From Akkermansiaceae bacterium (GTDB taxonomy: Bacteria; Verrucomicrobiota; Verrucomicrobiia; Verrucomicrobiales; Akkermansiaceae): a stretch of 64,000 nt of DNA. The position numbers were made by a program, and so were the translations under genes. The stretch lies in assembly GCA_030725745.1 (NCBI GenBank), contig JANRFH010000015.1, positions 6,932 to 70,931 on the forward strand, in the 5' to 3' direction. The notes under the pieces are model-generated. The model had not been told where the DNA came from and made no database searches. It saw only the letters and a program-made list of their open reading frames with translations. This document shows positions 1 through 7,485 of the stretch, piece after piece (the stretch's first letter is position 1; each line of letters opens with the position of its first letter).

Positions 1-195
1 AACGAGCGGGCGATCTATCTCGCCCAGGCACACGGCATGGAGGCCTACGGCTTCAATGCCGAAGACGTCGAGATCCCGGCAGGCTACAAGACCCGCCTCC
101 GCGAAGTCGGCGCAAGGGTGAAGATGTGGCTGGATGTGAATTTCCTCGATACCAGGCCCATTCATCTCGGGGAAAAGGAAGAGATGCCGGAGTGA
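1..195 (+). CDS. SanA/YdcF-like (DUF218) membrane protein, 3' part only
   Basis: The reading frame is open from base 1 to the TGA at 193-195, giving the last 64 residues of a protein whose start lies outside the window. The sequence (ERAIYLAQAHGMEAYGF, then RLREVGARVKMWLDV and a tail with TRPIHLGE) resembles the C-terminus of the SanA/YdcF family (DUF218), envelope proteins linked in enterobacteria to vancomycin exclusion at high temperature. In that family the segment before the end carries a conserved Arg-Glu-x-x-Ala-Arg-x-K pattern similar to the one here. The next gene starts at a GTG that overlaps this stop codon, so the two are probably translated together. The active-site part is not in the window, so the assignment rests on the tail alone. 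Confidence 0.65.
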   Translation, partial: NERAIYLAQAHGMEAYGFNAEDVEIPAGYKTRLREVGARVKMWLDVNFLDTRPIHLGEKEEMPE

Positions 196-638
196 GGATT
201 AAAATCGGGAGCAAGGGTTGTCTAGTTGCCTATCTTGTCGCTGTAGCGTTTGCAGTATACCTGATCTTTGGAATGAAGCAGGCTCTTACCCCGCGCAATC
301 TTGCGATGGAGGATCCGAGACAGGTTTTCGAATCATTCATCTGTTCGCCTCCTCTTCAATCAGCAAAAAACATCAAAGCGACAGGGACTATTGCGTTTGC
401 GGGTGGTGATGCCTCGATTGAATTCCAGCTCGAACCGCGCGATTTCGACGAACTTATTCGGCGGGGCAAGTTCAGGTTGGGGGATGACAAAGCTTTTCAG
501 TGGATAAGAGAGTTTCAGCCTGAAGGAGTGAGTGGCACCGTTGAGCGTTACGTCCGGATCAATGAAGGAATGAAACAGACCGCGTTATTTGTGTCCGAAG
601 ATCATCGCAGGGCGTGGTTTTATGAGATTCATTTCTAA
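192..638 (+). CDS. hypothetical single-pass membrane protein
   Basis: I do not recognise the family. I chose the GTG at 192 because it overlaps the preceding stop as GTGA, a common coupling arrangement. An ATG at 126 is in frame but lies inside the upstream gene. The 148-residue product has a basic N-terminus (RIKIGSK), one membrane segment at about residues 9-29, and a soluble C-terminal part of about 115 residues with a single Cys (IDLs around CSPPLQSAKNIKATGTI) and no obvious catalytic motif. The orientation rule suggests the C-terminal part lies outside the membrane. It is probably co-expressed with the SanA-like gene. Function is unknown. Confidence 0.6.
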   Translation: MRIKIGSKGCLVAYLVAVAFAVYLIFGMKQALTPRNLAMEDPRQVFESFICSPPLQSAKNIKATGTIAFAGGDASIEFQLEPRDFDELIRRGKFRLGDDKAFQWIREFQPEGVSGTVERYVRINEGMKQTALFVSEDHRRAWFYEIHF

Positions 639-718
639 CCTAAGTCCAGCAAGGCAGTGGTTGCGACTGTGGGTAAGGTTCCTCGTTCGCTTCGACATGA
701 TCTAGGGAGTCCACTTCG

Positions 719-870
719 GAAGCGCCGCAGGCTCTGGACTGCTGGGATCATTCCCAGCTTTCCCAGTGATACGGCATCCACGTCTTGTGGGGTAATAACC
801 AGCTTTTTCGATGGAGCGAATGCAACTGGGAGAGCTGCGAAGTAGCGCAGCAGTCCAGAGCCTCCGGCGG
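719..870. repeat. inverted pair of REP-like palindromic repeats in a 345-base gap
   Basis: The gap 639-983 has no convincing gene. It contains AGGCTCTGGACTGCTG at about 729-744 and its reverse complement CAGCAGTCCAGAGCCT at about 848-863, separated by about 100 bases. A related unit (CAGTCCAAAGCCC) lies at 63817-63829 near the other end of the window, so this is a dispersed family and not a local hairpin alone. Overlapping ORFs on both strands across this stretch are a by-product of the symmetry. Confidence 0.6.
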
Positions 871-983
871 ACAAGGGGTGGCGAGCTTATTGGAGCCGGT
901 GGAGGAATCTGGATGTGCATGGTTATGCGATTCCCGTGTAATTTATTGATAGCTATGGATGTGTGGGCGGATAGTCTCGCGGG

Positions 984-1760
984 ATGAAAAACCTAATTTC
1001 ATTCTTGGCAGTGTCGTGTGTGGTGAGTTTTGGAGCGCTTTGCGCGGAGGAGGGCTTTACGCCGATCTTCGATGGCAAGACGCTGGAGGGATGGAAGTCT
1101 GCGAAGAGCAAAGGAGAGGGGGACTGGGGGCCGTTCAGGATCGATGAGAAGGAGGGTGCGATCCATGTATACCAGGGTGAGGAGGAGGGATCGAAGCAGG
1201 GAAATGACTGTCTAGTATCGGATAAGGAATACAGCCGGTATGTGCTGAGGCTGGAATACAAGTGGGTGGGCAAACGTTTCGCGCCGAGGACGGATTGGGA
1301 TAGAGATGCTGGCCTACTTTTCCATGTGCACGGGGATTTGAAAAAGGTCTGGCCGCTCTCGATGGAGATGCAGATCGGTGAGACTCCGGGTGATAGTGAC
1401 AACCCGATGAACAGAAGATTCCACACCGGGGATCTGTTTGTTCTCGGAAAAGACCTGCGCTGCAAGACGACGAAGACGGATGATTTCTATGATCCGGAGG
1501 GCGATCTGGTGGAGAGCAGGAGTTGCCCGACCAAGCTTGGTGTTGAGAAGCCGATGGGAGAATGGAATGAAATGGAGATTGAGGTGGATGGCGCGGAAAA
1601 GGCGACCTTCAAGCTCAACGGTGAAGTGGTGTTTGTGATTCAGGATCTGACGCAGAAGATCGATGGCAAGAAGGCGCCTTTGGACAAGGGCAGGATTGCG
1701 CTTCAGGCGGAGTGGGCAGAGCTGATGTACCGGAACATCCGGATTAAGGAGATGGAGTGA
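984..1760 (+). CDS. DUF1080 secreted protein (3-keto-disaccharide hydrolase family)
   Basis: This is a 258-residue protein with a signal peptide at about residues 1-20 (hydrophobic ISFLAVSCVVSFGALC, cleavage near CA-EE). The mature protein opens with the family hallmark FTPIFDGKTLEGWK and continues with the concanavalin-like beta-sandwich pattern of DUF1080 (LRLEYKW, GLLFHVHG, EMQIGE, WNEMEIEV, IALQAEWAELMYRNIRIKE). Members are exported carbohydrate-active proteins, many copies per genome in Verrucomicrobiota and Planctomycetota, and some cleave 3-keto-glycosides. The substrate cannot be read from the sequence. It stands alone: the upstream gap has repeats and the downstream side a strong palindrome. 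The ATG at 984 follows GTCTCGCGGG, a weak ribosome site. Confidence 0.85.
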   Translation: MKNLISFLAVSCVVSFGALCAEEGFTPIFDGKTLEGWKSAKSKGEGDWGPFRIDEKEGAIHVYQGEEEGSKQGNDCLVSDKEYSRYVLRLEYKWVGKRFAPRTDWDRDAGLLFHVHGDLKKVWPLSMEMQIGETPGDSDNPMNRRFHTGDLFVLGKDLRCKTTKTDDFYDPEGDLVESRSCPTKLGVEKPMGEWNEMEIEVDGAEKATFKLNGEVVFVIQDLTQKIDGKKAPLDKGRIALQAEWAELMYRNIRIKEME

Positions 1761-1773
1761 TTCTGGGAATGGA

Positions 1774-1856
1774 CCCGCGATTCCGAAATCGCGACCTGCA
1801 TGGCGATTTTTTCTCAGGTTCTGCTGCGGTTGCAGTCGCGATTTCGGAATCGCGGT
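1774..1856. repeat. long inverted repeat between convergent genes
   Basis: The arms at 1774-1800 and 1831-1856 are almost perfect inverted copies, built on GCGATTCCGAAATCGCGAC, with a loop of about 30 bases. Each arm is itself palindromic (CGCGATTCCGAAATCGCG). It sits between the 3' ends of the DUF1080 gene and arsS, so it could act as a bidirectional terminator, but there is no T-run. A mobile palindromic element is an equal alternative. Confidence 0.65.
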
Positions 1857-1870
1857 TCCTCTCCTCCTTC

Positions 1871-2830
1871 TTACGCGGGAGCGTGCTCGAGGGCTCCGGT
1901 GCAGGATGAACCGGCGCCGGCGGTGCAACCGAGGCAGTGGTTGGCGGTGAGGATTTCTTGCTCGGCCATGGAGTCCGGGGTCACGTCCCAGAGGAAGAGT
2001 TTTTTGCCTTCTTTCTTTTGCTGCATGAAGAGCATTTGGTTGAAGTCGCAATCGAAGACTTCGCCCTTCCATCCTATGTTGATGGTGTTGCGGCACATGA
2101 GGCCTTCGACCGTGTCGGGGTTGAAGTTGTCGATGAGTAGCTGGTTGTAGTAGTCCCATTGGCCTTGCTCACGCAGATCGACGGCGAAGCGCGCGATGGG
2201 GAGATTGGTGATGGCAAAAAGTCGTGTGAAAACGATGCCGAAGTGCTTCTTAAGCTCGCGTTTGTAATCTGCTTCGAGCTCGTCCTGATTCGGCGGGAGT
2301 TTCGCACCGAAGGGGTTGAAGACCAGAGTGAGGGGGAGTTCGGTGCCGTAGCCGACGGCGTTGAGTTTCTTGAGAGCGGAGATGCTTTTGTCGAAGACCC
2401 CGTCGCCGCGCTGGGCATTTACATTTTCCGCAGAGTAGCAGGGAAGCGAGGCGACGACTTCGACCTCGTGCTTCGCGAGGAACTCGGGTAGGTAGGCGTA
2501 TTTTTTCGTCTCGATGATGGTGAGGTTGTTGCGGTCGATGACGTGGGAGCCGACAGAGCGGGCGGTTTCAACGAAGTAGTTGAAGAACTCTGAAATCTCG
2601 GGCGCACCGCCGGTGATGTCGACGGTGGCGGGTTTGTGCTCAAGGATCCATGCACCGACTTTGTGAGCGCACTCTTCGTCCATCATCTCCGTACGGGTGG
2701 GGCCTGCGTCTACGTGGCAGTGTGTACAGGTTTGGTTACACTTGCGGCCGACATTGATCTGGAGTGTATCGAACTTTCCTCGGGTGAGGGGGACGTTGTT
2801 GGAGTGGAGGAGTGTTTGGAAGGTGTTCAT
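1871..2830 (-). CDS. arsS: ArsS: radical SAM protein for arsenosugar synthesis
   Basis: The 319-residue protein belongs to the ArsS/DUF3641 radical SAM family, which attaches the 5'-deoxyadenosyl group of SAM to methylated arsenic on the way to arsenosugars. The radical SAM cluster motif C31-x3-C35-x2-C38 (CNQTCTHC) is followed by HVDAGPTR and a glycine-rich VDITGGAPE. The C-terminal half carries extra cysteines (GLMCRN, FDCDFNQ, CLGCTAGAGSSC) that probably hold an auxiliary cluster. The frame is open further upstream, but the ATG at 2830 starts the family's normal N-terminus and lies 14 bases after the aquaporin stop. It is third in the operon arsM-aqp-arsS. The operon context supports an arsenic role. 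Confidence 0.9.
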   Translation of the reverse strand: MNTFQTLLHSNNVPLTRGKFDTLQINVGRKCNQTCTHCHVDAGPTRTEMMDEECAHKVGAWILEHKPATVDITGGAPEISEFFNYFVETARSVGSHVIDRNNLTIIETKKYAYLPEFLAKHEVEVVASLPCYSAENVNAQRGDGVFDKSISALKKLNAVGYGTELPLTLVFNPFGAKLPPNQDELEADYKRELKKHFGIVFTRLFAITNLPIARFAVDLREQGQWDYYNQLLIDNFNPDTVEGLMCRNTINIGWKGEVFDCDFNQMLFMQQKKEGKKLFLWDVTPDSMAEQEILTANHCLGCTAGAGSSCTGALEHAPA

Positions 2831-2844
2831 AAAGTGGAAATTGA

Positions 2845-3654
2845 TCAGTGACCAGTCGTCGGGTAGAGAGGTTTCAGGAAAAATCGGTAAATGAGTCCGC
2901 CTAGGAGGCCTCCCAAGATTGGAGCAATGATGTAAACTGTAAGCCAGCCGATACCGTTTGCGGTGAAAGGGATTTCCCCCCAGCCAGCGAGTGTAGAGAA
3001 GACTCGGGGGGCGAAATCGCGTGCAGGGTTGAAGCATGCCATGGTCAAGGGGCCGAGCAGACAAATGAGAATGGTGACGGTGAGGCCAATGCTGAGAGGT
3101 ATGAGGGATTTCGGGATGGCTGTGTTTACCGGATCGGTAACGGCGAAAATGACTAGAAGTAGGATGGCTGTGCCTATGACTTCCGCAGCGAATGCAGGCA
3201 GGTGCCCCATGAAAGTGTGACTCTGGCGAGTTAGTCCACCGTCACCGGGGCTGGGGAAAAACTCACCGAAGACTCGCGCGCTGGCCTCGCTGCCGGGCAT
3301 TCCACGAGTGATGCCGCTGTGCATTTCATAGTGGTCGATAGGCTGGGCGAAGATTAGGTAGAGCACGGCGGCTGCGAAAAATGCACCGAGCATCTGAACT
3401 ACGATATAGGGGAGGACGCGCTTTTTTGGGAAATTCCCGAAGACCGCCATTGTGATGGTGACGGCGGGATTGAGGTGTGCACCGCTGAGTGAACCCGTGA
3501 GATAGATGGCAGTGGCGATGCCTAGTCCCCAGACGATAGCTACCTGAAAAACACCTACTAAGGCTCCAGTAGTAACGGCGCTAGCGACCGATCCGCAGCC
3601 GAAGAAGACCAGGAGGAAAGTTCCGAGGAATTCACCAGTAATCCACTTACGCAT
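2845..3654 (-). CDS. aquaglyceroporin (MIP family), probable arsenical channel
   Basis: This 269-residue membrane protein has the six-helix MIP layout and both signature loops: HLNPAV at residues 60-65 and FNPARD at 208-213. The Asp after the second NPAR is typical of glycerol facilitators rather than strict water channels. Aquaglyceroporins pass As(OH)3, and their genes occur inside ars operons (AqpS type). This one lies between arsM and arsS with gaps of 71 and 14 bases, so I infer movement of arsenite or methylated arsenicals. A generic glycerol facilitator remains possible from sequence alone. A family-A AT-rich leader repeat ends directly at the start codon. Confidence 0.88.
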   Translation of the reverse strand: MRKWITGEFLGTFLLVFFGCGSVASAVTTGALVGVFQVAIVWGLGIATAIYLTGSLSGAHLNPAVTITMAVFGNFPKKRVLPYIVVQMLGAFFAAAVLYLIFAQPIDHYEMHSGITRGMPGSEASARVFGEFFPSPGDGGLTRQSHTFMGHLPAFAAEVIGTAILLLVIFAVTDPVNTAIPKSLIPLSIGLTVTILICLLGPLTMACFNPARDFAPRVFSTLAGWGEIPFTANGIGWLTVYIIAPILGGLLGGLIYRFFLKPLYPTTGH

Positions 3655-3681
3655 TAAAACTTTAAACTTTAAATTTTAAAC
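3655..3681 (-). repeat. family A leader repeat upstream of aquaglyceroporin
   Basis: Read on the gene strand it is a near-tandem of TTTAAAGTTTAAAG ending directly before the ATG at 3654. The same unit, in sense orientation, precedes dppD, ctaD, dapF, the DUF4062 pseudogene and trpA. Confidence 0.7.
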
Positions 3682-3696
3682 CCGAAGGAAGAGGGA

Positions 3697-3719
3697 GGGG
3701 GCGACTGGAGATCGCCCCC
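3697..3719 (-). promoter_or_regulatory. GC-rich hairpin in the arsM-aqp gap
   Basis: GGGGGCGA and TCGCCCCC are perfect 8-base arms around a 7-base loop, just after the arsM stop. On the minus strand no T-run follows, so a full terminator is doubtful. It may stabilise the upstream arsM message or attenuate the downstream genes. Confidence 0.5.
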
Positions 3720-3725
3720 ACTTTC

Positions 3726-4871
3726 TTAGCAGCAGGCGTCGCCGCCGTCGCGGCAGTTCGATGCGGCGGTAGTGGCATCGTAGTCTGCACCTTTGGTTTC
3801 CTTTGCGTGGCGGATGGCGGTGCGGCTGCAATCGAAGGGCTTGGCATCATCGAGGGGGATGTTGGTAAGCGGATCGATGAAGGAGAAGTGCGCTGAGTAG
3901 GGCGCTTTTTTGTAGAGGTTGTAGGTCTTGTCGCAGACAGCGTAACGCTTGCCGCGCTCCATGGCGTGGCCATCGTCATCGAGGACTTTGAGGAATGGGC
4001 CGTTGTAAACGACGGCTTGGTTGCGCTCGAAGCAAGGGCCTTGTTTTCCTTTCCATGCTTGGATGGTGACGGAGCGGAACTCGATGCCCTCGACGGTCTG
4101 CCACGGGTCGGTATCGCGCTTGAGGATTTCGATGCCGTAGAAACCGGCTTCCTCGAAGGCTTTGAGGAAACCCTCTTCGGTGTATGAACCACTGATGCAG
4201 CCGCTCCAGAGGTATTCGTCGTCTTGGAGGTGCTGGGGGATTTCCTCGTCGGAGACGATGTCGGAAATGACCGCACGGCCACCCTTTTTGAGGACGCGGA
4301 AGATTTCCTCAAAGAGCTGCCGCTTCATGCGGTTCTCCACCAGGTTCAGGACGCAGTTGGAAACGACGACATCAATGGTGTCGGAGGCGACGAGGGGTTG
4401 TTTGATGCGCAGATCGGCGGCGAGATCATCGGCGGCGAGGTAGGAGGCGGCGTCGGCAATCGGATTCTTTTTCAGCTCCTCGTTGAGGACTTCGAGATCG
4501 AGGGCGAGATCTTGGATGCGGCCTTTGCGGAACTCAACGTTTGCGTGGCCGATAGTTTCGGCAACGATGGGGGCGTTGCGGCGGGAGACTTCGAGCATGT
4601 CGTCGAGCATGTCCACACCGATGACTTTTCCTTCGGGGCCGACGACTTGTGAGGCGATGAAGCAGATTTTGCCGGTGCCAGAGCCGAGGTCGAGGACGGT
4701 CTCGCCGGGGAGAAGGTATTTTGAGGGATCGCCGCAGCCGTAGTCTTTTTCAATGACTTCGGTGGGGATGGCCTTGAGGTATTTTGGATCGTAGCTGACG
4801 GGGCAGCAGAGCGCGGCTTCGGGGGCGGAGGCGGCGGCGGCGTAGCGGTCGCGAGTGGCGGATTCTGACAT
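3726..4871 (-). CDS. arsM: ArsM: arsenite S-adenosylmethionine methyltransferase
   Basis: This 381-residue enzyme methylates As(III) in the cytoplasm using SAM. The SAM site is DLGSGTGK at residues 61-68. The arsenic-binding cysteines are present: the CC pair at 22-23 (LCCPVSYDP), C173 (SNCVLNL) and C225 (SGCISG), matching the C72/C174/C224 pattern of characterised ArsM. A C-terminal domain of about 110 residues follows, ending in a Cys-rich tail (CRDGGDACC) that may also hold arsenic. This longer form accompanies ArsS in arsenosugar clusters. It is the first gene of the arsM-aqp-arsS operon. No ArsR repressor gene is visible, and the 250-base upstream region shows no operator that I can identify. 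Confidence 0.92.
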   Translation of the reverse strand: MSESATRDRYAAAASAPEAALCCPVSYDPKYLKAIPTEVIEKDYGCGDPSKYLLPGETVLDLGSGTGKICFIASQVVGPEGKVIGVDMLDDMLEVSRRNAPIVAETIGHANVEFRKGRIQDLALDLEVLNEELKKNPIADAASYLAADDLAADLRIKQPLVASDTIDVVVSNCVLNLVENRMKRQLFEEIFRVLKKGGRAVISDIVSDEEIPQHLQDDEYLWSGCISGSYTEEGFLKAFEEAGFYGIEILKRDTDPWQTVEGIEFRSVTIQAWKGKQGPCFERNQAVVYNGPFLKVLDDDGHAMERGKRYAVCDKTYNLYKKAPYSAHFSFIDPLTNIPLDDAKPFDCSRTAIRHAKETKGADYDATTAASNCRDGGDACC

Positions 4872-5122
4872 GTTCTGTGTGGTTTGGGAAAGGGGGTGAA
4901 TCTTCTGGGTTCGGGAGGTGTGAGGCTTGTGACTGGCTTAGATTCGAATTTTCTCTAAGCAAATGGAATACCAGTAATGAGCGAGGTGCTGGCCGGAGTG
5001 AGTTTCTGCGCTCCTGATGTTGATCTGATAGTCACCGGAGCATGCATATTTTTCAGGGAATAAAGCTCCAGACATGCGCGGACGCTATAGCCAGGAGGGG
5101 ATCTCGTAAGCCGGAAAGAAGC
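4872..5122. other. intergenic region upstream of arsM and after trpC
   Basis: These 251 bases hold no gene. They must contain the arsM promoter (minus strand), but I see no clear -35/-10 pair or palindromic operator. Confidence 0.4.
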
Positions 5123-5908
5123 CTAGATGGTGAGTTCCATGAAGCCCTCGATGGCGCGTGATGGGTCTTCCGCGCGCATCAAAGTTTCACCAATAAGTAG
5201 GGCGTTTGCTCCGGCGTTGAGAGCACGGAGGGCGTCTTCGTGGGTCTTTATGCCGCTTTCGGAAACAAGAATGACTTCGTCTGGGACTTCCTCGGCGAGC
5301 CGCTCGGTGGTGGCCATGTCTACCTCGAAGGTTTTGAGGTTGCGGTTGTTGATGCCGATGAGGTCTGCGCCGAGTTCGAGGGCGCGTTCCATTTCCGGGA
5401 GGTCGTGGACTTCTACTAGGACATCAAGCTGGAAGGACTTCGCCTCGTCGTAAAGGCGGCGGAGGAGATCGTCGTCGAGAGCGGCGACGATGAGCAGGAT
5501 CGCATCGGCACCGGCGATTACCGCCTCGTGGATCTGTGTTTCGTGGATGGTGAAATCCTTGCGTAGGAGCGGGATGGGTGAGAATTCGGAGATTTTCGAG
5601 AGGTAACCGAGCGAACCCTGGAAGTATTTCTCATCGGTGAGGATGGAAAGGCAGGAGGCTCCGCCATCGATGTAGCGACCGGCTTGGCGGATGGGATCGA
5701 AGTCTGGATCGATGAGGCCGACGGAAGGGCTGGCTTTTTTGACCTCTGCGATGAGGGCGAGATTAGAAGCTCCACGGTCAAGGGCGGCGCGGAAACCTCT
5801 AAATTCGTTGCGCTGAAGGGCGGCGGCACGGAGGTGGGCGGCGCGCGGAAGCAGGGCTTCGACTTCGAGGTGCTTGGTGGCGATGATTTGGGCGAGTTTG
5901 TCGGACAT
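5123..5908 (-). CDS. trpC: TrpC: indole-3-glycerol-phosphate synthase
   Basis: This 261-residue TIM-barrel enzyme closes the indole ring in tryptophan synthesis (CdRP to indole-3-glycerol phosphate, with loss of CO2). The family landmarks are in order: IAEVKKASPSVG with the catalytic Lys, LLRKDFTI, LVEVHD, INNRNLKTF and VSESGI near the phosphate-binding end. The reading frame extends 48 codons upstream, but the ATG at 5908 starts the usual N-terminus (MSDKLAQIIATK). It is not in a trp operon: the window's other trp gene, trpA, is 43 kb away. Neighbours are arsM behind and the tRNA-Gly gene divergent in front. Confidence 0.95.
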   Translation of the reverse strand: MSDKLAQIIATKHLEVEALLPRAAHLRAAALQRNEFRGFRAALDRGASNLALIAEVKKASPSVGLIDPDFDPIRQAGRYIDGGASCLSILTDEKYFQGSLGYLSKISEFSPIPLLRKDFTIHETQIHEAVIAGADAILLIVAALDDDLLRRLYDEAKSFQLDVLVEVHDLPEMERALELGADLIGINNRNLKTFEVDMATTERLAEEVPDEVILVSESGIKTHEDALRALNAGANALLIGETLMRAEDPSRAIEGFMELTI

Positions 5909-6055
5909 AAAATGCGGCGAGGAATGGGTAGAAGCGGATAGATGAAGTGTGTAGGAAATTTTTTCGTTATTTCTACCAAAATTCTCTTGAACGCAAGCGA
6001 CGGGGAGGTAAGAACTCCGCACGCGCAACACGAAAGCCGGAAGGCTAAGCAAAAC

Positions 6056-6130
6056 GCGGGCGTAGCTCAGTGGTAGAGCGCCACCTTGCCAAGGTGGATG
6101 TCGTGAGTTCGAATCTCATCGCCCGCTCCA
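6056..6130 (+). tRNA. tRNA-Gly (GCC)
   Basis: A complete cloverleaf is readable. The acceptor stem is GCGGGCG at 6056-6062 pairing with CGCCCGC at 6120-6126. There is a D arm with AGTGGTA, an anticodon stem CCACC/GGTGG around TTGCCAA (anticodon GCC at 6088-6090), a T arm GTGAG-TTCGAAT-CTCAT, discriminator T, and an encoded CCA at 6128-6130. The anticodon reads GGC/GGU glycine codons. Confidence 0.97.
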
Positions 6131-6138
6131 TTTTTTTT

Positions 6139-6164
6139 AAACCACCGCAATGCGGTGGTTTTTT
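6139..6164 (+). terminator. Rho-independent terminator after tRNA-Gly
   Basis: AAACCACCGCA at 6139-6149 pairs with TGCGGTGGTTT at 6151-6161, followed by a T-run. A second T-run precedes the stem at 6131-6138. It ends the tRNA transcript about 10 bases after the CCA. Confidence 0.85.
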
Positions 6165-6242
6165 CGTTTGTGAGGGAATACTTATCAACAGAATGGAATT
6201 CGGTTGCGGAGGTGTGCCGAGTTCGTGGATGGTCTTGGGACT

Positions 6243-7100
6243 ATGTATCTTTGGTCAAAACTATCGGGAGCGCAGTGGATTGATGCTTGGGAAGAGCGAT
6301 TTTCTGGAAACGCGAACTTTGTGATGGAGTATATCAAGGGAGGGAAGTCTGTGCGCTTGCAGGTTTATTGCGCGACGAAAAAGGATGCGGATGCAATTTT
6401 TGGGCAGTTCGGGGGATCGGTAAGGAAGGTGAAAGATGCGGATTGGAAGAAACCGGTGGACGCGCCGAGGCCGCTTAAAGTTCGGGATGTGTTTCTTGTG
6501 ACGGCTGAAACCGAGGCGAAGAAACTCGCGGCTTTACAGAAAGAGCATCCGAAGCGGGAGTTAATCATCATTCCGCCAGAAATGGCCTTCGGAACTGGAG
6601 ATCATGCGACGACTTCGACCTGCATGCGTTTCCTCGTGGATGTCTCACGCGAGCGCAAGGGGAGGAAATGGACAGTAGCGGATCTCGGGACGGGAACCGG
6701 CCTTCTGGCGATCGCTGCGGCGAAACTCGGTGCCGATGAAGTCTGGGGCTGTGATTTTGATCCTTTAGCGGTCGGTGTGGCGAAGCGGAATGCGGAGCGT
6801 AATGGAACGCCGACGATCGTGATGAAAGATCAGGATGTGCTGAAATGGAAGCCGAGGAAAAAGGGCTACGATGTGGTGCTGGCGAATCTGTTCTCCACGG
6901 TGCTGATCGAGGCCTGGCCGGTGATCGCGAAGTCGCTGGGCAAGGGCGGAGATCTAGTGGTTTCCGGAATTCTCGCGAGTCAGGCCTGGGCGGTTTTTGA
7001 GGGGGCGGCGAAGGAGGGGATCGGTTTCTCGAAAGTGGTGAAGAAGGGCAAGTGGGTGACGGCCAGGGGAGGCTGGTTCGAGGATCTTGCTCAGGAGTGA
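6243..7100 (+). CDS. prmA: PrmA: ribosomal protein L11 methyltransferase
   Basis: This 285-residue SAM-dependent enzyme trimethylates ribosomal protein L11. Landmarks are the PrmA-specific IIPPEMAFGTGDHATTSTC before the SAM domain, motif I VADLGTGTGLLA, an acidic CDFDP for the ribose hydroxyls, and VLANLFSTVL in place of the NPPY loop. The N-terminal L11-binding domain (about 100 residues) is present but divergent. I start it at the ATG at 6243 (MYLWSKLSG), which matches the family better than the frame's first ATG at 6204. No operon partner is visible: it follows the tRNA terminator and precedes a toxin-antitoxin pair. Confidence 0.9.
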   Translation: MYLWSKLSGAQWIDAWEERFSGNANFVMEYIKGGKSVRLQVYCATKKDADAIFGQFGGSVRKVKDADWKKPVDAPRPLKVRDVFLVTAETEAKKLAALQKEHPKRELIIIPPEMAFGTGDHATTSTCMRFLVDVSRERKGRKWTVADLGTGTGLLAIAAAKLGADEVWGCDFDPLAVGVAKRNAERNGTPTIVMKDQDVLKWKPRKKGYDVVLANLFSTVLIEAWPVIAKSLGKGGDLVVSGILASQAWAVFEGAAKEGIGFSKVVKKGKWVTARGGWFEDLAQE

Positions 7101-7162
7101 ATGTCACTGGGCTTGAGATCGTGATTGTGGGCTCTGGAGATGCTTAAGACATCTTAAAGATA

Positions 7163-7192
7163 TTGACAAACTGTGACAAATGTTCAATTTGT
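7163..7192 (+). promoter_or_regulatory. probable promoter and operator of the toxin-antitoxin operon
   Basis: A consensus -35 box TTGACA lies at 7163-7168, followed about 16 bases later by AT-rich sequence (CAATTT) that could serve as -10. GACAAA occurs twice (7165-7170 and 7175-7180), and ACAAA/TTTGT (7176-7180, 7188-7192) form an inverted pair. Such symmetry overlapping the promoter is where antitoxins of this type bind to repress their own operon. Confidence 0.5.
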
Positions 7193-7197
7193 AACAC

Positions 7198-7485
7198 GTG
7201 AGCCGATTGAGCATAGAGATTGATAATCAACAACATAGGGAGATCAAGATGTTGGCCGCCTCTGAGGGGCTGAGTATCAAGGATCTGATTCTTGTGAGGA
7301 CGATAGGCTCGGCATCGCCCGCGCAGAACAAGCTATCACCTGCAAATGCACCCGAGGATGAGACGGAATTTCTATTCAGTTCGACGGTAAACTACAAGCG
7401 CCTGAGGGGTGCGGCGACATCACCGGATTGGCAGAATGTGAGATTCAAAACACTGGAGGAATTGGCAAATGAACTTGGAATTTAA
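7198..7485 (+). CDS. antitoxin of a YoeB-type toxin-antitoxin pair
   Basis: This 95-residue protein lies directly upstream of, and overlaps by 17 bases, a YoeB-like toxin gene. The N-terminal 35 residues (RLSIEIDNQQHREIKMLAASEGLSIKDLIL, read in parts: a beta strand then two helices) look like a ribbon-helix-helix DNA-binding fold. The C-terminal part (TEFLFSSTVNYKRLRG to ELANELGI) would wrap the toxin. YoeB normally pairs with the Phd/YefM fold, so a ribbon-helix-helix partner would be a hybrid arrangement. The GTG at 7198 is the only start that keeps the whole DNA-binding part. It has no clear ribosome site, so the transcript may be nearly leaderless. Confidence 0.75.
   Translation: MSRLSIEIDNQQHREIKMLAASEGLSIKDLILVRTIGSASPAQNKLSPANAPEDETEFLFSSTVNYKRLRGAATSPDWQNVRFKTLEELANELGI

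Noticed and set aside
3697-3719. Full terminator between arsM and the aquaglyceroporin gene
   Set aside because: The stem is strong, but no T-run follows on the minus strand and gene content argues for one operon; kept only as a regulatory hairpin.
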